Assembly: GCA_020638735.1 (NCBI GenBank)
Contig: JACKHZ010000012.1
Location: forward strand, 372,001 to 436,000
Reading direction: 5' to 3'
Length of the DNA: 64,000 nucleotides
DNA from: Planctomycetota bacterium
Lineage (GTDB): Bacteria; Planctomycetota; UBA1135; UBA2386
The notes beneath the pieces are model-generated. The model ran no database searches, was not told where the DNA came from, and saw nothing but the letters and a program-made list of their open reading frames with translations. The position numbers and the translations under genes are program-made. Position 1 is the stretch's first letter, and each line of letters begins with the position of its first letter. Below, piece after piece: positions 1 to 9,960 of this stretch.

Positions 1-935
1 CACAGGACGCCGCGACCGCGCCGGCGTTGCCGGCGGCCGGCAGCGACGCCGCGCGGGCGATGGTCGACCAGGCGTTCGCCAAGATGCTCGCCTACGGGCG
101 GGGCATGTTCTCCAGCACGGAGTCCCACGACCTGGCCTTCGCGCGGCAGGCCGGGCTGCCCATCGGCGGCGGCGACACCGAGCTGTCCGGCGGCTGGCAT
201 CGCGACCTGGTGTTCGGCAAGTGGGCGGGGCAGACGTTCGTGCGCGGCAACGGCCGCGTCGCCTCGAAGAAGGGCGACCGCTGGCACCTCGCCAGCGACC
301 GGCTCGGCGGCGGCACGAAGCTGCCGTTCACCGCCGACCCGCTGCTGCTGTTCACGGTGCTGTCGCAGCTGCCGCCCGCGCAGCGCAAGGTCGTGCACGT
401 CGACGGCGGCAAGCTGCGTGAGCGCGACGTCGCGATCCTGACGCTGCAGCTGTCGGGCGACGAGGCCAACGAGTTCGACGATCACGGCGTGGCGCCCGCG
501 GCCAGCGGCGGCTTCGGTGACGTGGTGGTGTTCGGGGGGCTCGCCGGCGCGCCCGAGCCGCCGCGCGCCGACCTGACGACCTACATCGCCTGCTTCGTCG
601 ACGCGCAGAACGGCGACCTGCTGCGGCTGGCCGTGCGCACGACCAGCAGCGGCGGCATGGGCGGCTTCCAGATCGCGGTCGGCGGCGTGTTCGGCAACAA
701 CAACGACACGGACGAAGAAGGCGACGACGCGGACGGCGCCGAGCAGGAGAAGGAGAAGGAGAAGGAGCAGGGCGCCGGGCAGGGCGCGGCCGTCGGCTGG
801 AAGGCCGGCTTCCCGGTCGCCAAGCCGGGGCAGCAGGAGTCGGTGATGACCTTCCGCCTCGACTTCACCAAGCTCGGGCTCGCGGACCTGCCGGCGATCG
901 ACGATGCTGTGAAGCCCCTGATCGGCGCCCGCTGA
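1..935 (+). CDS. Hypothetical protein, 5' end outside the window
   Basis: The reading frame is open from the left edge (codons start at position 3) to a TGA at 933-935, so the gene begins before the window; a TTG at 27 is just an internal codon. About 310 residues are visible. I recognise no family. The visible part has mixed alpha/beta composition, a Gly-rich stretch, and near residue 235 of the visible part a highly charged Glu/Lys/Asp linker (repeated EKEKEKE type) followed by a hydrophobic, ordered-looking C-terminus. No membrane segment is seen. A small exported-protein gene follows on the same strand 21 bp later. Confidence 0.6.
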   Translation, partial: QDAATAPALPAAGSDAARAMVDQAFAKMLAYGRGMFSSTESHDLAFARQAGLPIGGGDTELSGGWHRDLVFGKWAGQTFVRGNGRVASKKGDRWHLASDRLGGGTKLPFTADPLLLFTVLSQLPPAQRKVVHVDGGKLRERDVAILTLQLSGDEANEFDDHGVAPAASGGFGDVVVFGGLAGAPEPPRADLTTYIACFVDAQNGDLLRLAVRTTSSGGMGGFQIAVGGVFGNNNDTDEEGDDADGAEQEKEKEKEQGAGQGAAVGWKAGFPVAKPGQQESVMTFRLDFTKLGLADLPAIDDAVKPLIGAR

Positions 936-956
936 TCGTTCCATGCCCGGCCCCCA

Positions 957-1469
957 GTGCCCCGTTCGAATCCCCTCTGGTCGCTGTTCCTGCTCGTCGC
1001 GCTGATCGGCGCGGGGGCCGTGCGTGGCCAGCAGTCGCCGCCGCCGCGACGGCTCGCAGCCGTGGCGGCCGCGTGGGTCATGCCCGCGCGAGACGACGAG
1101 TCGGTGGTGTTCGCCGAGCTGGTCGCCCGCGCCCGCCGCCGCTTCCGGGTCCAGCACTGGGGGCGTCATGCGCAGATCGTCGACGGCGTCGCGCGCGCGC
1201 TCGCGCTGGACGCGCTGCCGCGTCGCGCGCTACCGGCGGTCGCCGTCGGCGTCGCGGTCGACGTCGCTCCGCCAGCCGCACCCCAGCGGCGCGCTGGGAC
1301 GTCGCCGCGAGCCGTTTCCGTGAACGCCGCGTGGCGGCGATCGTGGGCAGCACGGGCGAGGCGCGCCTCTTCCAGAACGCCGCACGGCTTCGGGCGGGAG
1401 CCCGCGCACCGCGTCGTCACGTTCGGCATCGACGGCCCGCGGTTGCTGCCGCTGACCCTGTTCGACTGA
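957..1469 (+). CDS. Small exported protein of unknown function, reading frame apparently shifted twice
   Basis: GTG start at 957 followed by a typical signal peptide (charged start, hydrophobic stretch LWSLFLLVALIGAG, then VRGQQ). Read straight through, the frame gives 170 residues ending at TGA 1467-1469. The stretch from about 1283 to 1399 looks wrong in that frame (Arg/Ser/Ala-rich). The +2 frame there gives an ordinary sequence (RWDVAASRF, AAIVGSTGEARLFQNAARL) with the expected high G+C at third codon positions. The original frame becomes normal again from about 1400 (HRVVTFGIDGP). This suggests two compensating indels, either in the assembly or in the gene. No family was recognised. Confidence 0.5.
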   Translation: MPRSNPLWSLFLLVALIGAGAVRGQQSPPPRRLAAVAAAWVMPARDDESVVFAELVARARRRFRVQHWGRHAQIVDGVARALALDALPRRALPAVAVGVAVDVAPPAAPQRRAGTSPRAVSVNAAWRRSWAARARRASSRTPHGFGREPAHRVVTFGIDGPRLLPLTLFD

Positions 1470-1583
1470 CGCGGTCGGCCTGCCGCCCGGCAGCGCAGCG
1501 GCGCGCGTTCGCGTGTCGCTGCTGCCGCCCGGTGGCCTGGTGCCGCCGGCCTCCCGTTCGAACACTCCCGCCCGAGCAGAATC

Positions 1584-3842
<2,259 letters not shown>

Positions 3843-3863
3843 CGGGCGCTTCGGAGGACGTGG

Positions 3864-5453
3864 CTAGGAGCTGCAGGACAGGGCCGAGCAGCCGGGCTTG
3901 TGGCGCGCCCACTCGGGGCGGCGGCCGACCAGGTCGGTGACGTCCGGGTCGTCGTCGAACGGCCGCTCGAGCGCGCGCAGCAGCCGCTCGAGCGGCGCGA
4001 CGTCGCCCTTCTCGCAGGCGTCGATCGCGGTCTGCGCGACCCAGTTGCGCAGCACGAAGCGCGGATTGACGCGCAGCATGGCCGCGGCGACCGCCGCCGG
4101 CTCGGCGTCGCCGGCGCGCGCGCGCTGCCACCAGCGTCGTAGCCAGGCGAGGCCGGCTTCGCGGTGCGCCGCCGACGGGTCGCCGTAGAAGGCCGCCTCG
4201 ATGGTCGGCGGCAGTCGGGTCGGCGCTTCGTCCGCGGTCAGCAGCGGCGCCAGCGCGCGGAAGAAGATCGTCATGTCGGTCTCGGCCCCGCCGAGCCAGT
4301 CGAAGCAGTCCTGGATCAACGCCCCGTCGCCCTGCGCGCCGTCGAACGTGAGCCCGAGCTTCTGCGCGAAGCGCTGCGTCGCCGCCGCCGCGTAGCTCTC
4401 GCGGTAACGATCCGCGGCGGCCTCGATCGGCTTCTCGTCGCCGTCGAACAGCGGCAGCAGCGCCTCGCCGAGTCGCAGCACGTTCCACAGCCCGATGGTC
4501 GGCTGGTTGCCGAACGCGTAGCGGAGCTGCTGCGCGTCGGTGGTGTTGGGCGTCCAGCCCAGGTCGAAGTCGTCGATCCAGCCGTAGGGGCCGTAGTCGA
4601 TCGTCAGGCCGAGGATCGACAGGTTGTCGGTGTTCATCACGCCGTGCACGAAGCCGACCGCCTGCCATTGCGCGATCAGCCGTGCGGTGCGGTCGGTGAC
4701 CTCGAGCAGCCACGCGGCCAGCGCGTCGCGGTCGCCGGCGCCGCCGGTCGTGACGAACTGCGGGTAGTGGTCGCGCAGCGTGAACTCCACGAGCTGCCGC
4801 AGCAGCGTCGTCTCGCCGCGGGAGGTGGGCAGCTGGTAGCTGCCGAAGCGCAGGAACGACGGCGCCACGCGGCAGGTGATCGCGCCCGGCTCGGGCCGCG
4901 CGTTGCCGTCGTAGAACATGTCGCGCACGACCTGGTCGCCGGTCGCCACCAGCGACAGCGCGCGCGTGGTCGGCACGTCGAGCCAGTGCATCGCCTCGCT
5001 GCACAGGAACTCGCGCAGCGACGAGCGCAGCACCGCGCGGCCGTCGCCGCGGCGCGAATACGCGGTCGGGCCGGCGCCCTTGAGCTGCAGCTCGACGGTC
5101 GAGCCGTCCGCGCGCTCCAGCTCGCCGAGCACGATCGCGCGGCCGTCGCCCAGCTGGCCGGCCCAGTGGCCGAACTGGTGACCGCCGTAGTTGGCCGCGT
5201 AGGGCGCCATTCCCGGCCAGAGCGCGTTGCCGCCCAGTACGCGCGCCGTCTCCGGGTCGCGCATGCGCTCGTCGTCGAGCCCGAGCTCGCGGGCGAGCGG
5301 GCGCGACCAGGCGAGCAGGCGCGGCGCCGCGACCGGCGTCGGCGTCACGCGCGACCACGCGGCGCCCGGCACCTGCCGCGGCCCGGTGTCGTCGCGCGGG
5401 TCGCCGGGCAGCGCGTCGAGGAAGCGGCGGTGAAAGGTCGGCAGCGGTGTCAC
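3864..5453 (-). CDS. selO: SelO/YdiU protein adenylyltransferase (AMPylator)
   Basis: A 529-residue pseudokinase-fold enzyme that in characterised members transfers AMP from ATP to Ser/Thr/Tyr of proteins, linked to redox stress. Family motifs are NYGGHQFGHWAGQLGDGRA near residue 90, HGVMNTDNLS near 270 and TIDYGPYGWIDDFD just after, which carry the metal and catalytic Asp/Asn residues. The C-terminus ends C-S-A-L-S-C-S-S, so the position that is selenocysteine in vertebrate SelO is Cys527 here. The chosen start is GTG at 5453 with a GGGGG run before it; the frame stays open far upstream but that sequence has no SelO similarity. It is divergent from the glycosylase gene across a 63-bp gap. 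Confidence 0.92.
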   Translation of the reverse strand: MTPLPTFHRRFLDALPGDPRDDTGPRQVPGAAWSRVTPTPVAAPRLLAWSRPLARELGLDDERMRDPETARVLGGNALWPGMAPYAANYGGHQFGHWAGQLGDGRAIVLGELERADGSTVELQLKGAGPTAYSRRGDGRAVLRSSLREFLCSEAMHWLDVPTTRALSLVATGDQVVRDMFYDGNARPEPGAITCRVAPSFLRFGSYQLPTSRGETTLLRQLVEFTLRDHYPQFVTTGGAGDRDALAAWLLEVTDRTARLIAQWQAVGFVHGVMNTDNLSILGLTIDYGPYGWIDDFDLGWTPNTTDAQQLRYAFGNQPTIGLWNVLRLGEALLPLFDGDEKPIEAAADRYRESYAAAATQRFAQKLGLTFDGAQGDGALIQDCFDWLGGAETDMTIFFRALAPLLTADEAPTRLPPTIEAAFYGDPSAAHREAGLAWLRRWWQRARAGDAEPAAVAAAMLRVNPRFVLRNWVAQTAIDACEKGDVAPLERLLRALERPFDDDPDVTDLVGRRPEWARHKPGCSALSCSS

Positions 5454-5504
5454 GCCCCCTTCATACCAGGAACGGCCGCGTCGACGGCGCGGTCGTCGCG
5501 CGGC

Positions 5505-5510
5505 TACATT
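5505..5510 (+). promoter_or_regulatory. Candidate -10 element TACATT
   Basis: TACATT lies 6 nt before the GTG start of the glycosylase gene, in the 63-bp gap between two divergent genes. The spacing would place transcription start at or next to the start codon. No clear -35 was seen. The same arrangement recurs at many genes in this window. Confidence 0.35.
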
Positions 5511-5516
5511 CGTGAT

Positions 5517-6032
5517 GTGACGCGCGTCAGGAGCTTCGCGCCGGTCGCCGCCGAAGCGGCCCGGGTGCTGGTCGTCGGCAGCATGCCGGGCGTCGCGTCG
5601 CTGCAGGCGGGCCGCTACTACGCGCACCCGCGCAACGCCTTCTGGCCGATCGTCGGCGCGATCTGCGGCTTCGATCCGGGCCTCGCCTACGCGGCGCGGC
5701 TCGACGCGCTGTGCGCCGCCGGCGTCGCGCTGTGGGACGTGCTGCAGAGCTGCGAGCGCGTGGGCAGCCTCGACAGCGACATCGACGCGGCCAGCGCGCT
5801 GCCCAACGACTTCGCCGGGTTCTTCGCGCGGCACGGCGCGATCACGGCCGTGCTGTGCAACGGCGGCGCGGCGTTCACGGCCTACACGCGCCGCGTGGCG
5901 CCGACGCTGCCGGCGTCGGTCGCGGCGCTGCCCGTCGAGCGGCTGCCGTCGACCAGTCCGGCCCACGCCGGCATGCCCTTCGACGCGAAGCTGGCGGCGT
6001 GGCGCGCTGCGCTGTTGTCGCGGTTGTGCTGA
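5517..6032 (+). CDS. DNA-deoxyinosine / G:T-U mismatch-type glycosylase (UDG superfamily)
   Basis: A 171-residue cytosolic base-excision repair enzyme of the COG3663 type. The uracil-DNA glycosylase fold is shown by GSMPG at residues 21-25, HPRNAFWPI near residue 36 and the substrate-loop motif STSPAHA near residue 150. Family members remove deaminated bases (hypoxanthine, uracil or xanthine) from DNA; which one is preferred cannot be told from sequence. The start is GTG at 5517 because the adjacent ATG (5515) is followed at once by a stop and the upstream frame has no similarity. The usual family length is about 160-180 residues, so it is complete. Confidence 0.85.
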   Translation: MTRVRSFAPVAAEAARVLVVGSMPGVASLQAGRYYAHPRNAFWPIVGAICGFDPGLAYAARLDALCAAGVALWDVLQSCERVGSLDSDIDAASALPNDFAGFFARHGAITAVLCNGGAAFTAYTRRVAPTLPASVAALPVERLPSTSPAHAGMPFDAKLAAWRAALLSRLC

Positions 6033-6167
6033 ACGGTGCGTGTGTCGGCGCCCCGAAAGTCGTCGACGCGGGGGCGCGGCGGGGGCAGTCGGTGGCCGAG
6101 GTGTGGGGTATGGTGCGCGGCTCGCTCCCGGCCGGCTCGCGGCCGACAGACCCCTGCGCTCCCGAAG

Positions 6168-7880
6168 ATGCTCCGATCCGTTCTCCCGGTCGGCGCGGCC
6201 CTCGCCGTCGCCGTCGCCGCTCCCTCCCAGTCGTTCCAGTACCCCGACTTCTCCAGCACCACGCTGATCGCCAGGCTCGGCAACGCCGTGCAGAGCGGCA
6301 ACACCCTGCAGCTGACCGCCAACAGCAGCAACCAGACCGGCTGGGCCTGGCGGCAGACCCGCATGCCGGTGCTGAACGGCTTCGAGGCCGAGTTCACGTT
6401 CCGCATCACGCCGCCGACGGCCGGCACCAAGGCCGAGGGCATGGCGTTCGTGATCCACGACGACCCCAACGGCATCGCCGCGACGGGCGGCACCGTCTGG
6501 GGCATGGGCTACGGCGCCGGCGCCAACTCGAGCACCGGCCTGCGTCGCAGCCTGGCGATCGAACTCGACACCTACCAGGACCCCTTCCTCGGCGACTCGA
6601 GCGCCAACGAGCTGACCGTGCACACGCGCGGCGCGAACGGCAACCACGAGGACGAGCAGTGGTCGCTCGGGCGCTTCACGCCGGCGACCAACCTGAGCAA
6701 CGGTCAGGTGCACTCGCTGCGCGTCGTCTACGTGCCGGGGCAGCTGCAGCTGTTCGTCGACGGCGCCGCGACCGCCGGCCTGACGCTCGCCTACGACCTG
6801 ATCGCCGGCGGCACCTACGCGGGCGGCGCCAGCGCGCCCGGCCTCGGCCTGACCGGCGCCGACGCGATCGTCGGCTTCTGCGCGACCACCGGGGCCGGCA
6901 CGCTGACCGAGCAGGTGCAGATCCTGTCGTGGAGCTGGACCTCGGCGCCGCTGCTCGACGTCTGCTACGACGGCACGATCGGCGTGGACACGCTGACGGT
7001 CGGCGGCTCGGCGGGCGGGCCGCTGCGCAAGGTCGAGCTGGCGACGTGGCAGCCGTTCTCCATCGAGCTGGCGAACCCGCCGGCGTTCGGCCCGGGCGCG
7101 CCGTACGTGCTGTTCCTGTCGCTGCTGCCGCAGCCGGGCGCGTTCGGCACCAACCTGGGCTTCGGTTCGACGTGCTTCCCGGTGCTGCCGACGGGGGCGA
7201 CCGAGCTGGTGCTGGTCGACACCATCGGGCTGTTCCCGGCGCTGCTGCCCGGCGCGGCGACGCCGTTCTCGCTGGCGCTGCCGGCCGGGGTCGTGACCTC
7301 GCCGCTCGAGTTCACGATGCAGGCGGTGACGTTCTCGTCGCTGACGCCGCTGCAGCTCGGCGTCACCAACGCGGTGGACGTCGCGTTCGCGCCGGCGCCG
7401 CCGCCGACGATCAACTCGGTCGTGCCGCTGAGCGCCGCGCCGGGCCTGCCGATCAGCGTCAACGGCGCGGGGTTCCTGCCGGGGGCGGTGTTGCTGGTGA
7501 ACGGCGCGCCGACCGCGCAGGTCTCGTCGTCGGCGACGGCGATCACCTTCGCCTACCCGGCGGGCCTCGCCTGCGACGCGACGGTGGCGGTGGTCAACCC
7601 TGACGGGCTCGGCGCGAGCCGGCCGCTCAACCCGCAGCCGGTCGTGACCAACACCGTGCTCGGCGCCGGCCCGGCGGCCGGCGGTGCGAGCTTCTTCGTC
7701 ATCGGCACCGGCTTCGCGCCGGGCACCACGGTGACGATCGGCGGCGCCGCGGCGAACGTGACGACGGTCACGACGACGGCGGTCATCATGACCACGCCGC
7801 CCGGCACGCCGGGTCAGCAGCCGGTGGTGGTCACGACGCCGGGCGGCTGCGTGGCGGCGACCACCTACACCTACCAGTAG
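6168..7880 (+). CDS. Secreted L-type lectin-like protein with IPT/TIG domains
   Basis: A 570-residue exported protein. Residues 1-18 form a signal peptide. Residues about 20-240 match the legume-type (L-type) lectin sandwich: strands containing FEAEFTFRI, EGMAFVIHDD, the metal-site-like LAIELDTYQD, and VHSLRVVYV plus LFVDG. The middle (about 250-410) is a beta-rich region of the kind common in planctomycete surface proteins. Residues about 415-570 are two IPT/TIG immunoglobulin-like domains (for example PPTINSVVPLSAAPG and GASFFVIGTGFAPG). The role is inferred to be carbohydrate binding outside the cell. It lies 18 bp from the htpG stop, tail to tail. Confidence 0.8.
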   Translation: MLRSVLPVGAALAVAVAAPSQSFQYPDFSSTTLIARLGNAVQSGNTLQLTANSSNQTGWAWRQTRMPVLNGFEAEFTFRITPPTAGTKAEGMAFVIHDDPNGIAATGGTVWGMGYGAGANSSTGLRRSLAIELDTYQDPFLGDSSANELTVHTRGANGNHEDEQWSLGRFTPATNLSNGQVHSLRVVYVPGQLQLFVDGAATAGLTLAYDLIAGGTYAGGASAPGLGLTGADAIVGFCATTGAGTLTEQVQILSWSWTSAPLLDVCYDGTIGVDTLTVGGSAGGPLRKVELATWQPFSIELANPPAFGPGAPYVLFLSLLPQPGAFGTNLGFGSTCFPVLPTGATELVLVDTIGLFPALLPGAATPFSLALPAGVVTSPLEFTMQAVTFSSLTPLQLGVTNAVDVAFAPAPPPTINSVVPLSAAPGLPISVNGAGFLPGAVLLVNGAPTAQVSSSATAITFAYPAGLACDATVAVVNPDGLGASRPLNPQPVVTNTVLGAGPAAGGASFFVIGTGFAPGTTVTIGGAAANVTTVTTTAVIMTTPPGTPGQQPVVVTTPGGCVAATTYTYQ

Positions 7881-7898
7881 TCGCGCGCGCGGCGGCCG

Positions 7899-9800
7899 TC
7901 AGTTCCCGGCCATCAGGTTGGCGAGGCGACGGCTGAACGCGGCCGGGTCGCTCGGCAGCGAGCCCTCGGCCAGCAGCGCCTGGTCGTAGAGCAGCGCCGC
8001 CCAGTCGGCGAAGCGCGCCTCGTCCTCGATGCCGGCGAGCTTCGCGACCACCGGGTGGGTGGCGTTGAGCTCGAGGATGCGCTTCTGCTGCGGCACGTCG
8101 TGGCCGGCTTCGCGCAGCACGCGCTCCTGGCGCGCGCTCATGCCGTGCTCGTCGCTCACCAGGCACGCGGGCGAATCCGTGAGCCGGTCGGTCGTGCGCA
8201 CCTGCTTGACCAGCGCCTCGAGCGCGTGCTGGGCGCGCTCGAGCACCGGCTTGAGCTCCTGCTCGCGCTGCTCCTTCTGCTGCTTCTCCTCCTCGCTCTC
8301 CGGCAGCTCGAGCGCGCCCTTGGCGGCGGACACGAACGGCTTGTCGTCGAACTCGCGCAGCGCGTCGACGACCCACTCGTCGATCGCGTCGGTCATCAGC
8401 AGCACCTCGTGGCCGTGCTTGGCCAGCGCCTCGATGTGCGGGCTCGACTTCGCCGCGGCGAGGTTGTCGGCGGCGACGTAGTAGATCGACTTCTGGCCCT
8501 CGGGCATGCGGGCCACGTAGTCGGCGAGGCCGGTCTGCGCGGCGCCGCCGCCGTGCGTGGTCGAGAACCGCAGCAGCTTCGCCAGCCGCTCGCGCGCCTC
8601 GGGCTCGTGGTAGACGCCCTCCTTCAGCATGCGGCCGAACTCGCCCCAGAACGTGCGGTAGCGGTCGACCTTCTGCTTCTCGCCGTCCACGTCACGTTCG
8701 ATCTCGCCCTCCGCGGCCAGCTCCTCGAGCAACGTCAGCGTGCGGCCGATCACCTGCTTCTTGATGAAGCGCGTGGTCGCGTCCTTCTGCAGGATCTCGC
8801 GCGACACGTTGAGCGGCAGGTCCTCGCTGTCGATCACGCCGCGCACGAAGCGCAGCCACTCCGGCACGATCTCCTGCGCGTCGTCCATGATGAACACGCG
8901 CTTGACGAACAGCTTGACGCCGCTCTTCTTGCGCTCGACGAGGTCGAACGGCGCCTTCTCCGGCAGATAGAGCAGGCCGGTCAGCTCGTGCGTGCCCTCG
9001 ACCTTGAAGTGGGTCCAGGCCAGCGGCGGCTGCCAGTCGTGCGACAGCGACTTGTAGAACTCCTCGTGCTGCTCGTCCGTGACCTCGCCCTTCGGCCGGG
9101 TCCACAGCGCGCGCGCCTGGTTGACGGTCTGCCACTCGGTCTTCTGCTCGTCGCCGTCCTTGCGCTCGACCTGCATGCGGATCGGCCAGCGCACGTAGTC
9201 GCTGTACTTGCGGACCACGTCGCGCAGCGACCACTCCTGCAGGTACTCCTTCGCGTCGTCCTTGAGGTGCAGCACGATGTCGGTGCCGCGGCCCGCGCGC
9301 TCGGCGGGGCGCACCTCGAAGTCGCCCTTGGCCTGGCTCTCCCAGGTCCACGCCTCGTCGCTGCCGGCCTTCTTCGACGTCACCGTCACGCGGTCGGCGA
9401 CCAGGAACGCGGAGTAGAAGCCGACGCCGAACTGGCCGATCAGCGTGACGTCCTTCTTCTGCTCGGCGGTCAGCGACTGCATCAGCTTCTTGCTGCCGCT
9501 GCGGGCGATGGTGCCGAGGTGCGAGATCAGCTCGTCGTGCGTCATGCCGACGCCGTTGTCGCGGATCGTCAGCGTGCCGGCCGCCTCGTCGCGCAGCAGC
9601 TCGATGCGTAGCTCGCGGTCGCCTTGCAGCAGCTCGTGCTCGGTCAGCGCGCGGAAGTTGAGCTGGTCGATGGCGTCCGCCGCGTTGCTGATCAGCTCGC
9701 GCAGGAACACCTCGCGGTGCGAGTAGAGCGAGTTGACGACGAGCGACAGGACCTCGTTGACTTCGGCCTGGAAACTGTGCTTTTCAGCGGTCGAGGACAT
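7899..9800 (-). CDS. htpG: Chaperone HtpG (bacterial Hsp90)
   Basis: A 633-residue cytosolic ATP-dependent chaperone, the usual length for HtpG. The N-terminal GHKL ATPase domain shows ELISNAADAIDQL, the DNGVGM loop and GQFGVGFYSAF lid region. The middle domain carries the YLPEKAPFDL and VKLFVKRVFI segments, and the C-terminal dimerisation domain ends near the stop. The start is ATG at 9800 (MSSTAEKHSF); the frame extends further but without similarity. It is divergent from the hybrid kinase gene across a 160-bp gap. Confidence 0.97.
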   Translation of the reverse strand: MSSTAEKHSFQAEVNEVLSLVVNSLYSHREVFLRELISNAADAIDQLNFRALTEHELLQGDRELRIELLRDEAAGTLTIRDNGVGMTHDELISHLGTIARSGSKKLMQSLTAEQKKDVTLIGQFGVGFYSAFLVADRVTVTSKKAGSDEAWTWESQAKGDFEVRPAERAGRGTDIVLHLKDDAKEYLQEWSLRDVVRKYSDYVRWPIRMQVERKDGDEQKTEWQTVNQARALWTRPKGEVTDEQHEEFYKSLSHDWQPPLAWTHFKVEGTHELTGLLYLPEKAPFDLVERKKSGVKLFVKRVFIMDDAQEIVPEWLRFVRGVIDSEDLPLNVSREILQKDATTRFIKKQVIGRTLTLLEELAAEGEIERDVDGEKQKVDRYRTFWGEFGRMLKEGVYHEPEARERLAKLLRFSTTHGGGAAQTGLADYVARMPEGQKSIYYVAADNLAAAKSSPHIEALAKHGHEVLLMTDAIDEWVVDALREFDDKPFVSAAKGALELPESEEEKQQKEQREQELKPVLERAQHALEALVKQVRTTDRLTDSPACLVSDEHGMSARQERVLREAGHDVPQQKRILELNATHPVVAKLAGIEDEARFADWAALLYDQALLAEGSLPSDPAAFSRRLANLMAGN

Positions 9801-9960
9801 CGGTTGCGGGTTCGGGTTTCGGGGGGTAGCAGGATTGCGACGCGACCGTCCGGGATCAAGGGCGCTCAGCACTCTGGCCCGTTCCGGGGAGAAAGTGGCG
9901 CGCTCTTGGCCGAGGGCTGACGCCAGGGGATGCTCTGGCACCTCCAGTCTCGCCCCAACG

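Noticed and set aside
960..985. GTTCGAATCCCC resembling a tRNA T-loop
   Set aside because: The flanking bases do not pair to form a T-stem, no anticodon or acceptor stem is present, and the sequence encodes the signal peptide of the small exported protein.
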